A stretch of 55,638 bases of DNA from an uncultured Roseburia sp. (GCA_947088345.1 CAMUGE010000016.1:1-55638); one strand, 5' to 3'. Numbered from the stretch's first letter, positions 18,082 to 27,549 are shown. Notes: generated from the sequence alone by a model not told the origin. Made by a program: numbers and translations.

Positions 18082-18854
18082 GGAATCTCCACCTCCTCTG
18101 CGCGAAATACAGGCCCCTCTTTGCAGATTCTTTTATTATGTACATTGGTGTGCAGATCTTTCTCGGCAGAATGGCAGACACAGGCAAGACACGCGCCGAT
18201 TCCGCAGGCCATACGCTCTTCCATCGAGATATAGCATTCGATTCCCTGCGCGGCAGCATACTCTTTTACTGCCCGAAGCATCGGCGCAGGACCGCACGCG
18301 TAAATAACGTCCGCCGTAAGCCGATAGTTTCGTACTGCATCCAGCACATTTCCTTTGATACCCGCACTGCCGTCCTCCGTGGCAAGGTAAATCTCCCCCT
18401 GCCCGCTGAACTCCTCCAGCAGAAAAAGCTCGCTGCGAAAACCGAGCACGATCTTTTTTTCACAGTCCAGGCTTTTTGCAAGCTCCAGCATCGGCGGAAT
18501 ACCGATCCCGCCGCCAATGACAAGCGCCGGTTTCTTTTCATTCGGAAAACCGTTGCCAAGAGGTCCCGTCACAGTCAGATGCATCCCTGTACGCATTCTG
18601 CAAAATTCATCCGTCCCCTTTCCGGCGACACGATAGACGATGCGCACCGCGTCATCCGGCCTGTCGATCTCGCAGATACTGATCGGCCTTGGCAAAAGCC
18701 TGCTTCCCTCATTGCAGTAAATGGATAAAAACTGCCCCGCTTTTGCATGCGCCGCAATCTGTTCGGTTGCAAGCCACATGCTGTAAATATCATCTGCGAT
18801 CTCCTCCTGCCGTATTATAATCGCAGTTTCCTGAAATTTCTCCCGTTTCTTCAA
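18078..18854 (-). CDS. pyrK: Dihydroorotate dehydrogenase electron transfer subunit
   Basis: 258 residues with a ferredoxin-reductase-like FAD/NAD fold (RPISICE FAD motif near residue 55, GGGIGIPPMLELA near 110) and a C-terminal [2Fe-2S] cluster loop CGIGACLACVC near residue 220. It moves electrons from the PyrD FMN to NAD+. The start is probably TTG at 18854, overlapping the pyrC stop (TTGA), with GGAGGATGG ahead. Confidence 0.93.
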   Translation of the reverse strand: MKKREKFQETAIIIRQEEIADDIYSMWLATEQIAAHAKAGQFLSIYCNEGSRLLPRPISICEIDRPDDAVRIVYRVAGKGTDEFCRMRTGMHLTVTGPLGNGFPNEKKPALVIGGGIGIPPMLELAKSLDCEKKIVLGFRSELFLLEEFSGQGEIYLATEDGSAGIKGNVLDAVRNYRLTADVIYACGPAPMLRAVKEYAAAQGIECYISMEERMACGIGACLACVCHSAEKDLHTNVHNKRICKEGPVFRAEEVEIP

Positions 18855-20200
18855 TCTGCCCCATCCTCCCTTATGCCATCTTCATACGCTACCTGTCCGT
18901 CTACAATAGTAAACTTAACCCGGCCTGTCACCTGCCTGCCGTCAAACGGCGTATTTTTTGCTTTTCCGGCAAATTCTTCTATGTCGATCCGGTATGATTC
19001 ATTTGGGTCAAACACCACGATATCCGCTGCCTTTCCGACCTGAATATCTCCCCGGTCCAGCTTTAAAACCCTCGCGGGATTGCGGCTCATCTTTTCCGCC
19101 ATCTGCATCGGAGTCAGATAGCCGCCCAGCACAAGCTCCGTATAGGTCAGACATGCCGCTGTCTCAAGCCCCACAATGCCAAACGGCGCCTTTTTGACCG
19201 GGCGTCCTTTCTCCTCGCGCGTGTGCGGCGCATGGTCTGTAGAAATCACATCCATAATATTGTCGCGCAGTCCTGCTTTTAAAGCTTCCACATCCTCCCT
19301 TGTACGTAACGGCGGATTCATTTTATAGTTGGCGTCGGCATCCGTTTCGACATAAAACTTGGTCTGTTCGTCCACAAAAGGTTCCTTTATCACAATATCG
19401 TCGGAAGTCAGTGTAAAATGATGCGGACAGACTTCTGCGCTGACAGCAAGTCCCTCCTTTTTCGCCTCCTCCACCATTTTCACCGAATCTTTCGTCGAAC
19501 AATGGCACAGGTGCAGTCTTACGCCTGTATCTTTACTTAGCAGAATATCTCTGGCGATGATAATATCCTCCACCGAATTACTGATACCGTCAAACCCGTT
19601 TTCTTTCATACGCCTGTCTGCATTGACAACGCCGCCTCTGACCAGATTGATATCTTCACAGTGCGCCAGAACAGGGATATCAAGCTCCGCTGCAATCTCC
19701 ATCGCCTGCCGGTAAAGTCCCGAATCCATGACAGACTTGCCGTCCTCACTGATAGCCGGACTTCCCGCGTCCACCATCCCTCTGATATCGGCAAGTTCTT
19801 TGCCCTGCTGCCCCTTTGTCACCGCCCCGGCCTGCAGAACATGGACAATACCAACCGCTTCTGCTTTATTGTGCACATAGTCCACGACATCGGCATTATC
19901 CACAACCGGTTTCGTGTTAGGCATGGCGACTATCGTTGTAAATCCGCCTCGCGCAGCTGCTCTTGATCCTGTCTCAATCGTTTCTTTCTCCTCAAAACCG
20001 GGATCGCGCAAATGTACATGCAGATCAATAAAACCGGGCATCACGTAACAATTTTCTGCATGGATGGTCCGATCATAAGATCCCCCTTTGACTTCCTTTT
20101 CCATTTCCCGGACCAGCCCGTCTTCAACCACAAGATCTGCCGTTTCATCAAATCCTGTCGCCGGATTGACGACATGTCCGCCTTTGATCAGTATTTTCAT
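18851..20200 (-). CDS. pyrC: Dihydroorotase
   Basis: 449 residues, class I dihydroorotase length. Zinc ligands are visible: DLHVHLRDPG near residue 60, AHCED near 180, HLCHCS near 230 and DHAPH near 305; MPNTKPV is also conserved. It cyclises carbamoyl aspartate to dihydroorotate in pyrimidine synthesis. First gene of a tightly overlapping operon with pyrK and pyrD, preceded by an unusually structured 145-base leader. Confidence 0.95.
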   Translation of the reverse strand: MKILIKGGHVVNPATGFDETADLVVEDGLVREMEKEVKGGSYDRTIHAENCYVMPGFIDLHVHLRDPGFEEKETIETGSRAAARGGFTTIVAMPNTKPVVDNADVVDYVHNKAEAVGIVHVLQAGAVTKGQQGKELADIRGMVDAGSPAISEDGKSVMDSGLYRQAMEIAAELDIPVLAHCEDINLVRGGVVNADRRMKENGFDGISNSVEDIIIARDILLSKDTGVRLHLCHCSTKDSVKMVEEAKKEGLAVSAEVCPHHFTLTSDDIVIKEPFVDEQTKFYVETDADANYKMNPPLRTREDVEALKAGLRDNIMDVISTDHAPHTREEKGRPVKKAPFGIVGLETAACLTYTELVLGGYLTPMQMAEKMSRNPARVLKLDRGDIQVGKAADIVVFDPNESYRIDIEEFAGKAKNTPFDGRQVTGRVKFTIVDGQVAYEDGIREDGAD

Positions 20201-20212
20201 AAAACTCTCCTA

Positions 20213-20345
20213 TTCCGAGAACGTTTTCGTTCGAGGAACCGCAGGAGAAATCTGCGAATGCAGTTTCTCCTGTCGGATCAGGGCTTATTTGTGACGTTCC
20301 CGGCACAAATAGCCGTGTGATAAAATCAGCTATCGAGCTGATTTT
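20213..20345 (-). promoter_or_regulatory. Multi-hairpin leader between hflX and pyrC
   Basis: Four stem-loops fill the gap: 20322-20345 (AAAATCAGC/GCTGATTTT, probably ends hflX transcription), 20282-20314 (GGCTTATTTGTG/CACAAATAGCC), 20242-20272 (CAGGAGAAA/TTTCTCCTG around a second CTGC/GCAG stem) and 20213-20238 (TTCCGAGAACG/CGTTCGAGGAA). I see no canonical PyrR-binding loop. Could be a pyrimidine attenuator or a palindromic repeat. Confidence 0.5.
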
Positions 20346-21632
20346 TCACACTACTCCTCCCGACGTTTCATTCTGCCCGCCAACCCGGTACAGATAATAC
20401 AGGGACTGTGTGGGCACATAAGCTTTGATATAGATTCCTTCTTCCCGGTATTCCTCGCACAAAATCTCACCGCCGCCCCGGATCTTCGCAAGGATTCCGG
20501 CATCCTCATACGGAATTACCTGTTCGACCAGGCTTTTGCCCTCGCGCAGTATCGTTCCCAGCAATTCTTTTAATTCCTCAAGTCCGGTATTATTTTTTGC
20601 GGATATATTCTGTTCGTAGTCTGCGCGAAAATCGCGCATCGGTTCCCGCTCTGTGATTTTATCCTGCTTGTTCCACAGCGTAATCATAGTCTTGCCCCGG
20701 ATCTCAAGCTGATTCAGCGTATCATAGACAATCTGCATCTGCTTGCGGTACTGCGGATTTGACGCATCGACCACATGCAGAATCAGATCTGCATAGCGCG
20801 CCTCCTCAAGCGTACTCCGAAACGCCTCGATCAAATGATGCGGCAGCTTGCGGATAAATCCGACCGTATCGGTCAACAGAATCTCCTGCTTCCCTGCAAG
20901 CGGCAGCTTGCGTGTCGTCGGGTCTAAGGTTGCAAACAGTTTGTCCTCTTCAAGCACGTCGGCTCCGGTCAGGTGATTGAGCAGTGTAGATTTACCGGCA
21001 TTGGTATAGCCTACGATGGCCGCAATCGGCAGACTGTTTTTTTCTCTCTTTGCCCTGTTCACGTCACGGTGCATCCGCACGTCTTTTAATTCACGGTTTA
21101 ACTGTGCGATACGACTTTTGATCATACGCCTGTCCATCTCCAGCTTTTTTTCTCCCGGCCCTCTTGTGCCAATCCCTCCGCCAAGCCTCGACATGGATTT
21201 TCCAAAACCGGTAAGTCTGCTCATCCGGTATTTTAACTGCGCCAGCTCCACCTGAATTTTTCCCTCCTGCGTAACTGCCCGCGCCGCAAAAATATCAAGT
21301 ATGACAAGCGTGCGGTCCATCACCTTTGTATCCAGCGCATCTCTTAGATTTTTCAGCTGCGCCGGCGATAACTCGTCGTCACAGACTATCCCGGTTGCAT
21401 CTGTCTCCTGCAGCAGCGCTTTGATTTCTTCCACTTTTCCGGTTCCGACATACAGACCGGGATGCACTGTCTGCCGCCGCTGAATCAGCGTCCCTGCCAC
21501 GACGGCTCCCGCAGTATGAACAAGTTCTTTCAATTCCTCAATGGAATCGTCCGTATCATCCCCTTCCTGCTCACTGACGCCGACCAATATGACTCTTTCT
21601 TCCACTTCTTTGATCTCAATTGCCTGTGCCAT
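20346..21632 (-). CDS. hflX: GTPase HflX
   Basis: 428 residues. N-terminal HflX domain (GTLIQRRQTVHPGLYVGTGK region), the glycine-rich linker (SRLGGGIGTRGPGEKKLE near residue 150) and a TRAFAC GTPase domain: GYTNAGKSTLLN (G1) near 205, DTVGFIRKLP (G3), NKQD (G4). Ribosome-associated GTPase that splits stalled or hibernating 70S particles. The start overlaps the TPR lipoprotein gene by 17 bases; GGAGG lies nine bases before the ATG. Confidence 0.95.
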   Translation of the reverse strand: MAQAIEIKEVEERVILVGVSEQEGDDTDDSIEELKELVHTAGAVVAGTLIQRRQTVHPGLYVGTGKVEEIKALLQETDATGIVCDDELSPAQLKNLRDALDTKVMDRTLVILDIFAARAVTQEGKIQVELAQLKYRMSRLTGFGKSMSRLGGGIGTRGPGEKKLEMDRRMIKSRIAQLNRELKDVRMHRDVNRAKREKNSLPIAAIVGYTNAGKSTLLNHLTGADVLEEDKLFATLDPTTRKLPLAGKQEILLTDTVGFIRKLPHHLIEAFRSTLEEARYADLILHVVDASNPQYRKQMQIVYDTLNQLEIRGKTMITLWNKQDKITEREPMRDFRADYEQNISAKNNTGLEELKELLGTILREGKSLVEQVIPYEDAGILAKIRGGGEILCEEYREEGIYIKAYVPTQSLYYLYRVGGQNETSGGVV

Positions 21633-22695
21633 CCTCCAAATCCTCCGTCTGTGTACCTTCTGGCTGTGTATCCTCCGTCTGCGAATCCCCTGTCTGCGTA
21701 TCTTCTGCCGCGTCGCTCAACTCTCTGATTCCCTGCCTGTTTTTTAAAAACAGGTATTCCCGCTCAATGGCCTCATCTGTGGGGTAATTCTCGCAGTACT
21801 CCTGAATGGCAGTCCACGCTCCCGCAAAATCCCCTGTAAACTCGCAGGCGATAATCTGATTATAGAGCAGCATCCGCCTGTTAGGCACTTTTTCCATCGA
21901 AAGTCCCTGGTTGATATATTCCAACGCAAGGTCATAATTTCCCTTTTCAAGCTGGATTGCTGCAAGCGCATTCATCACGATGGAATCCGCTTCCCCGGAC
22001 TCAAGATATGCCTGATAATAATTCTCGGCGCTTGCATCATCCCCGAGCGCATCGTAAACTTCCGCAAGATAAAGGTTTGCCTTTACGCTCTCCTTTTCGA
22101 TTGCGGCAAGAAGTTCTGTCTTTGCATTGTCGTACTGGCCGAGCAGATAATAGATCCTGCCGCGGTTTTCCAGATTTACGGCCTCGTTTCCTTTTAAGGT
22201 AAATGCCTGGTTTAAATATTCTTCCCCTTCGGCCGCCATATTATAAGCAGATAACTTCTCATAAATCTGTATGTAAAGCTCATATTCCTTTTTGCAGTAT
22301 TTTACGGCCGACTCGTAATCCGACAGAGCCGACTCTGTGTCGCCTTTTTCCAGATACAGGCTTCCCCGCAAAAAATAAGCCTTTCCTTCTTTTTTATCAT
22401 ACTCAAGCAGCGCATTGTACGTCGCAAGCGCGCCGTCCACATCATTCAATTCATATTGCGCCGCCGCTTTATAATAACAAATATCCAGTTCGACGTCTGT
22501 GATCTGTCCGATATGCTGCTCAAGCGCAGTGGAAAATGCTATCAGCGCATCCTCGTAATTGCCGTCGTCCATATTTTTTATGCCGATCTGCCGGTATGCC
22601 AGCTCATTTTCCAGACGCTCGCTGCTGCCGCAGGCAAAAACCGGCAATACCAGTATCATGACTGCAAGAACTGCAGCTGTATGTTTTCTTTTCAT
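21616..22695 (-). CDS. TPR-repeat lipoprotein
   Basis: 359 residues. A signal peptide ends in a lipobox-like VFAC at residue 22, so it is likely anchored outside the membrane. At least seven tetratricopeptide-like repeats follow (for example GNYEDALIAFSTALEQ, GDTESALSDYESAVKY, GQYDNAKTELLAAIEK). The last ~30 residues are a low-complexity TQTxDxQxE tail. A scaffold role is likely; partners are unknown. Overlaps hflX, so probably co-transcribed. Confidence 0.8.
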   Translation of the reverse strand: MKRKHTAAVLAVMILVLPVFACGSSERLENELAYRQIGIKNMDDGNYEDALIAFSTALEQHIGQITDVELDICYYKAAAQYELNDVDGALATYNALLEYDKKEGKAYFLRGSLYLEKGDTESALSDYESAVKYCKKEYELYIQIYEKLSAYNMAAEGEEYLNQAFTLKGNEAVNLENRGRIYYLLGQYDNAKTELLAAIEKESVKANLYLAEVYDALGDDASAENYYQAYLESGEADSIVMNALAAIQLEKGNYDLALEYINQGLSMEKVPNRRMLLYNQIIACEFTGDFAGAWTAIQEYCENYPTDEAIEREYLFLKNRQGIRELSDAAEDTQTGDSQTEDTQPEGTQTEDLEDGTGN

Positions 22696-22699
22696 TTCT

Positions 22700-22813
22700 T
22701 CATGCCTTTCTCATCCGATATTCGTTCTCTGCGTGGATCAATTCAATCAAAACAGCAAAATAGACGGCTACTGCAATTCCTTTGCCAAAGCAAATGCCAT
22801 TAGAATAACACAT
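22700..22813 (-). CDS. Possible 37-residue membrane peptide
   Basis: An ATG at 22813 opens a 37-codon frame with one hydrophobic stretch (GIAVAVYFAVLIELIH) and a charged C-terminus ending just before the TPR lipoprotein start. No ribosome binding site is seen, and the same frame is continuous with fruR after its stop codon. It could be a small protein or fortuitous. Confidence 0.2.
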   Translation of the reverse strand: MCYSNGICFGKGIAVAVYFAVLIELIHAENEYRMRKA

Positions 22814-22846
22814 GGCACAGGCAGAATGGAAAGAACCGCAAACCCG

Positions 22847-23623
22847 TCATTTTTCTTTTTCCAGCAGAGATGTATCGTTACTCTTCTCGTCCGCAATCAG
22901 GACATGCCCCGTAAACTCCGCGGGACAGTTGTCCGCAATCACCGCCGCTGCCGCAAGAGGCGCAAACGTAACGGAGCTGATTAAATTAAATTTACTGTGA
23001 TCGCATAGCACAAATGCCCTTGCGCACTGTAAGAGCGCCGTCTTTTTTACAAGCGCCTCGCTGGCGTCCGGCGTCGTAAAACCTGCCGTCTTACTGGCTC
23101 CGTTAGTCCCGAAAAATCCTTTTGTAAAATGATATTCTTTTAACATCAGCGCTGCTGTGGCTCCGACCACAGCTTCCGTCGTGCCTTTTAATGTGCCGCC
23201 GATTAAGATCACCTGTCTGCCAAGGGCGGCAAGCCGCTGTGCATGTGCAACCGCATTTGTCACAAACGACGCGGTCGCCTCGGTGAGAAACTCAATCATA
23301 AAACCGGTTGTCGTTCCCGCATCCAGATATACAAAATCCTGCGGGCCGACCAAAGAAGCTGCATATTTTGCAATACGCCGCTTCTCGTCCCGCATAATCT
23401 CCGATTTTTGCATGACAGTCGGCTCGGACGGGGAAAACACACTGTCGACACACACGGCTCCGCCAAATACTTTTGTCAGCCTGCCCGCCTTATCCAGCGC
23501 GGCAATATCACGTCTCGCTGTCGATTCCGATATGTGAAGCGTCTCTGTCAGCTCCGCCACTGTTACGCTGTTTCGTTGCTCTAAAATTTTAAGGATCATT
23601 GCGTATCTTTGTTCCGATAACAT
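22847..23623 (-). CDS. fruR: DeoR-family regulator of the fructose operon
   Basis: About 258 residues: DeoR winged helix (RYAMILKILEQRNSVTVAEL, then ISESTARRDIAALDKAGRL) and a DeoRC sugar-phosphate sensor domain (YLDAGTTTGFMIEFL, LIGGTLK, FGTNGASKTAGFTTPD, DHSKFN). The ATG at 23623 has TTGGAGG before it and overlaps ptsI by 28 bases; the longer frame to 23776 is only ptsI in another frame. As the last gene of fruK-fruA-ptsH-ptsI-fruR it likely senses fructose-1-phosphate and controls this operon. Most fruR genes come first, so the position is unusual. Confidence 0.85.
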   Translation of the reverse strand: MLSEQRYAMILKILEQRNSVTVAELTETLHISESTARRDIAALDKAGRLTKVFGGAVCVDSVFSPSEPTVMQKSEIMRDEKRRIAKYAASLVGPQDFVYLDAGTTTGFMIEFLTEATASFVTNAVAHAQRLAALGRQVILIGGTLKGTTEAVVGATAALMLKEYHFTKGFFGTNGASKTAGFTTPDASEALVKKTALLQCARAFVLCDHSKFNLISSVTFAPLAAAAVIADNCPAEFTGHVLIADEKSNDTSLLEKEK

Positions 23624-25272
23624 CCTGCCTCCAACCCCGCTCTGTATGCGCCGGCATCTGTCTGCAGTACAATTTGCCTGATTGGCAGTATGCTTCCCGG
23701 CGACACGGACAGTTCGTCGACGCCCATCGCAAGAAATTCTTTTGTCAGCGATGTATCTGAGCCAAGCTCCCCGCATATTCCGGCCCAGATACCGGCTTTA
23801 TGCGCATGATCCACAACCATGGAAATCATACGCAGCACTGCCGGATGATGCGGGTCATAAAATTCGTCCAGCGCCATATTCTGCCGGTCGACTGCCAGTG
23901 TATATTGTGTCAGGTCATTTGTCCCGATACTGAAAAAATCTACTTCTTCCGCAAGCAGATCGCTGATCATAACAGCAGCGGGCGTTTCGATCATAATCCC
24001 CTGCTCCGGCTCATTATACCGGATTCCCTGACTTTCTAACTCATCTTTCACCTGTGCGGCGATCTCTTTGATTTTTCTTATTTCTTCGAGACTTGTGATC
24101 ATCGGATACATAATTGCTATTTTTCCGAATGCGCTTGCACGATAGAGCGCACGCAGCTGCGTTTTAAATATTTCCGGGCGCGTTAAACAGATGCGTATGG
24201 CACGCAGCCCCATCGCCGGATTCTCTTCTTTTTCCAGCTGAAAATAATCGCAGCTCTTATCAGCGCCTATGTCAAGCGTCCGAATAATCACCCTTTTTCC
24301 GGCCATAGTCTGCGCCACGAACCGGTAAATTGCGAACTGTTCTTCCTCGGTTGGGAAACGGTCATTTTCCAGATAAATAAACTCGCTGCGAAACAGACCG
24401 ATTCCTCCGGCATCATTTTCAAGTACAGCCGCCAGATCTTTCATACTTCCTATATTAGCATACAGCATGATTTTGTGTCCGTCAAGCGTGATATTTTCTT
24501 TCCCCTTTAATGTCAGCAACAGTTCTGCCCGCTTCTTTTCCTCTTCCTTTTTTTTTCGCATCCGTTCCAGTGTCTCTTTGTCGGGGTCTACATAAATCAC
24601 GCCGTTTGTTCCGTCTACAGCGGCGTATTTGCCGTCTATCGTTTCATCCAGCGGCAGCGGCGCACAAACCAGAGCCGGAATCCCCATTGTCCGCGCGAGT
24701 ATTGCCGTGTGAGAATTTAACGAACCGTGAACTGTCACAAACGACAGCACCATGTCCTTGTTAAGCTGTACCGTTTCAGACGGCGCAAGGTCGTCCGCCA
24801 CAATAATCGCCGGCGAGGCAGTATGCATATTCGTTTCATCTACCCCGTGCAAAACGGTCAGAAGACGCTCGGAGATATCTTTTACATCGGCAGCGCGCTC
24901 CCTCATGTATTCGTCTTCCATCGCCGAAAACATGCGTGCAAAATTGTCCGCCGTCTGTGCAACTGCATACTCCGCATTTACGTTTTGCGTGCAGATCATA
25001 TTTTCTATCGAATCCTGGTAATCGCCGTCCTCCAGCATGACCTGATGTATTTCAAAAATAGCGGCATTTGCCTCGCCCACTTCTTTTACGGCTTTTTCAT
25101 ACAGCTTTTTCAGCTGTCCCTGCGCTGCCTGTGTGGCTTTCCTGTAACGTTTGATTTCGCTTTCGGTATCCTCGATTCGGATGCGCTTGACCTGCTGCTC
25201 TCCTTTTTTATAAACTCGTATGGTTCCGATTGCCGTTCCGGAAAATACGCTTTTTCCGTGAAATACTTTCAT
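23596..25272 (-). CDS. ptsI: PTS enzyme I (phosphoenolpyruvate-protein phosphotransferase)
   Basis: 558 residues, standard enzyme I layout. N-terminal HPr-binding part, phosphorylated His in GSLNSHTAILAR near residue 187, PEP-binding barrel with GIGLFRSEFIYLE near 290 and the catalytic Cys region GICGELGSD near 500. It transfers phosphate from PEP to HPr. Located inside the fructose operon together with ptsH, so its supply is tied to this operon. Start supported by AGGAGG. Confidence 0.95.
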   Translation of the reverse strand: MKVFHGKSVFSGTAIGTIRVYKKGEQQVKRIRIEDTESEIKRYRKATQAAQGQLKKLYEKAVKEVGEANAAIFEIHQVMLEDGDYQDSIENMICTQNVNAEYAVAQTADNFARMFSAMEDEYMRERAADVKDISERLLTVLHGVDETNMHTASPAIIVADDLAPSETVQLNKDMVLSFVTVHGSLNSHTAILARTMGIPALVCAPLPLDETIDGKYAAVDGTNGVIYVDPDKETLERMRKKKEEEKKRAELLLTLKGKENITLDGHKIMLYANIGSMKDLAAVLENDAGGIGLFRSEFIYLENDRFPTEEEQFAIYRFVAQTMAGKRVIIRTLDIGADKSCDYFQLEKEENPAMGLRAIRICLTRPEIFKTQLRALYRASAFGKIAIMYPMITSLEEIRKIKEIAAQVKDELESQGIRYNEPEQGIMIETPAAVMISDLLAEEVDFFSIGTNDLTQYTLAVDRQNMALDEFYDPHHPAVLRMISMVVDHAHKAGIWAGICGELGSDTSLTKEFLAMGVDELSVSPGSILPIRQIVLQTDAGAYRAGLEAGCYRNKDTQ

Positions 25273-25344
25273 CCCGTCCTCCTGTTCTGTGATAGGAAAC
25301 CTACGCTGCGCCTTTTGGCTCAGCGTAAGTCTGAAACGTTTTGC

Positions 25345-25602
25345 CTACATATTTTCTTTCATAAACCTGCTGACTGCCTCATATGCCGCTTCCTCGTCTT
25401 CTCCATCAAACGTGAGTATTATTTCGTTCCCCTGTTTAACGGCAAGCCCCATAATTCCGAATATCTTTTTACAGTCCGCTTCCGTTTTATCTTTGGAAAG
25501 CTTAATACTGCTGGAAAATGCTTTTGCCGTCTTAACCAGTTCGCCTGCCGGACGCGCATGAATCCCTTCCGGATCTGTGATAACATACCTAAATTCTTTC
25601 AT
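25345..25602 (-). CDS. ptsH: HPr-like phosphocarrier protein
   Basis: 85 residues. The His phosphorylation site GIHARPA (His15) is intact. At the place where Firmicute HPr has the regulatory Ser46 (KSIMGVM) this protein reads KKIFGIM, so the serine phosphorylated by HPr kinase is replaced by lysine. It should carry phosphate from EI to the fructose EIIA but should not act as CcpA corepressor. Lies 72 bases before ptsI and 28 bases after fruA. Confidence 0.93.
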   Translation of the reverse strand: MKEFRYVITDPEGIHARPAGELVKTAKAFSSSIKLSKDKTEADCKKIFGIMGLAVKQGNEIILTFDGEDEEAAYEAVSRFMKENM

Positions 25603-25629
25603 TGTTCTTTTCTCCTTTTCTGGTTTTGT

Positions 25630-27549
25630 CTATGATTCCACAATATTTTTTTTCAATAACCCAAGCAGCGCTGCCGAAATAACCGTACCTGCCGCCAAAG
25701 CCGCCAGATACATTAACGCATTTCCTACTACCGGAAACACAAAGATTCCTCCGTGCGGCGCCATCAGCGTACAGCCAAACAGCATTGATAACGCTCCCGC
25801 CACGCCGGAACCTACGATACAGGCCGGAAGTACGCGCAGCGGATCGGACGCCGCAAACGGAATCGCTCCTTCTGTAATAAAGGCAAGCCCCATAATAAAG
25901 TTGGTCGGGCCGGATTCTCTCTCTTCTCTCGTAAATTTTTTGCGGAACAAAAGTGTGGCAAGCGCAATTGCGCAGGGAGGCGTCATACCGCCAATCATTA
26001 CAGCCGCCATAATATCGTAATTTCCGGCTGCAATCGCTGCCGTTCCGAATACATATGCCGCTTTGTTAAACGGACCTCCCATATCGATCGCCATCATAGC
26101 GCCCAGCACAATGCCGAGCACAATTTTACTCGCACCGCCCATTCCGTTCAGCCCGTTGTTTAACGCCGTATTGATCCCGCCCATCACCGGCTCAATTAGA
26201 AACGCCATCACAATTCCTGTCAGCAAGACCCCAACCAGCGGATAAATCAGAACAGGAGCAATTTTCTCCAGAAATGCGGGGAGATATTCACACAATTTAC
26301 GAAGCAGTAAAATGATATAACCCGCAAGAAACCCTGCTGCCAATGCGCCAAGAAAACCGGATTTTCCGTTCGCCGCGATCATCCCGCCAACAAATCCGAG
26401 TACAAGCGCAGGCCGATCGCCGATTGCCTCTGCAATAAAACCGGCCAGAACAGGAAGCATAAAACCGAAAGCAACGCCGCCCAGGTTTTTAAACCATGCC
26501 GCCATGGGCGTAATTGTTCCGAAATTCGCGCGTTCTGCTGCGTCAAGCGCATTCATATCAACCAACAGACCGTCGATCAGGAAAGAAATCGCAATTAAAA
26601 TCCCGCCGCCTACAACAAACGGAAGCATATGAGAAACCCCATTCATCAGCTGCGTATAAATCTGATGGCCGACTCCCCCGCTTTTTCGATTCGCCAAGGA
26701 CTCCTGTCCGGAACTCTCTTTCGCGTGATAAACCGGTACGTCGCCGGCTATTGCACGGTCCAACAGCTCTCCCGCTTTGCTGATGCCGTCCGAGACCTGG
26801 CATTCGATCACTTTCTTTCCGTTAAAGCGCTCCATCGGCACTTTGGCATCCGCCGCGACAATAATACAGTCCGCCTCCTCGATTTCCTTTGCCGTCAGCA
26901 CATTTTTTGCCCCGCCGGAACCTCTTGTCTCGATTTTGACAGAACAGTTTCGATCTCCTGCAGCTTTCTCAATTCCTTCCGCCGCCATATACGTATGCGC
27001 GATTCCGGTCGGACAGGAGGTAACTGCAAGAATCTTTACATTTGAACTGCCGGAAGTATCGCAGGCGCCAAGTCGTTCATCAATGCTTTTTCCCTCCTCA
27101 TCCGCCTTGTCGATAACGGCAAGAAATTCTTCCGCCGACTTTGCCTGGCGCAGACTTTCCGAAAACTCCTCATTCATCATCAACACGGACAATTTACTGA
27201 GCACGTCAAGATGAACGTTGTCTTTCGTATTCGGGGCGGCAATTAAAAACAGTAATGTGACCGGCTCATTGTCAAGCGCATCAAAATCAACGCCGTCTTT
27301 CACCACCATAGCGGCAAGCCCCGGCTTTGCCACTGCATCACACTTGCCGTGCGGAATCGCAATACCCTCGCCGATTCCCGTCGTACTCTCTTCCTCTCTC
27401 GCATACACCTGTCTGCGATAGGCTTCCTTATCTCTGAGCCTGCCGCTTTTCGCCATCAGTTCCACAGCCAGGTCAAGCGCTTCCTTTTTTGTTTTCGGCG
27501 CTGCGTCAAGCGAAATACTGCGTTTGTCCAATAAATCAGTAATTCTCAT
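25630..27549 (-). CDS. fruA: PTS fructose transporter EIIABC
   Basis: About 639 residues in the order EIIA-EIIB-EIIC. EIIA (1-145) has the phospho-His in EGIAIPHGKC; EIIB (~170-270) has the phospho-Cys in AVTSCPTGIAHTYMAAE; EIIC (~300-639) is a multi-spanning membrane domain (GGGILIAISFL, MIAANGKSGFLGALAAGFLA). It imports fructose as fructose-1-phosphate for FruK. The ATG at 27549 with GGAG six bases before is chosen over the upstream in-frame ATG at 27624. Confidence 0.93.
   Translation of the reverse strand: MRITDLLDKRSISLDAAPKTKKEALDLAVELMAKSGRLRDKEAYRRQVYAREEESTTGIGEGIAIPHGKCDAVAKPGLAAMVVKDGVDFDALDNEPVTLLFLIAAPNTKDNVHLDVLSKLSVLMMNEEFSESLRQAKSAEEFLAVIDKADEEGKSIDERLGACDTSGSSNVKILAVTSCPTGIAHTYMAAEGIEKAAGDRNCSVKIETRGSGGAKNVLTAKEIEEADCIIVAADAKVPMERFNGKKVIECQVSDGISKAGELLDRAIAGDVPVYHAKESSGQESLANRKSGGVGHQIYTQLMNGVSHMLPFVVGGGILIAISFLIDGLLVDMNALDAAERANFGTITPMAAWFKNLGGVAFGFMLPVLAGFIAEAIGDRPALVLGFVGGMIAANGKSGFLGALAAGFLAGYIILLLRKLCEYLPAFLEKIAPVLIYPLVGVLLTGIVMAFLIEPVMGGINTALNNGLNGMGGASKIVLGIVLGAMMAIDMGGPFNKAAYVFGTAAIAAGNYDIMAAVMIGGMTPPCAIALATLLFRKKFTREERESGPTNFIMGLAFITEGAIPFAASDPLRVLPACIVGSGVAGALSMLFGCTLMAPHGGIFVFPVVGNALMYLAALAAGTVISAALLGLLKKNIVES

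Noticed and set aside
22847-23776. Longer reading frame for the fruR gene starting at 23776
   Set aside because: The additional 51 codons are the ptsI gene read in another frame; the ATG at 23623 has a ribosome binding site and the normal DeoR N-terminus.
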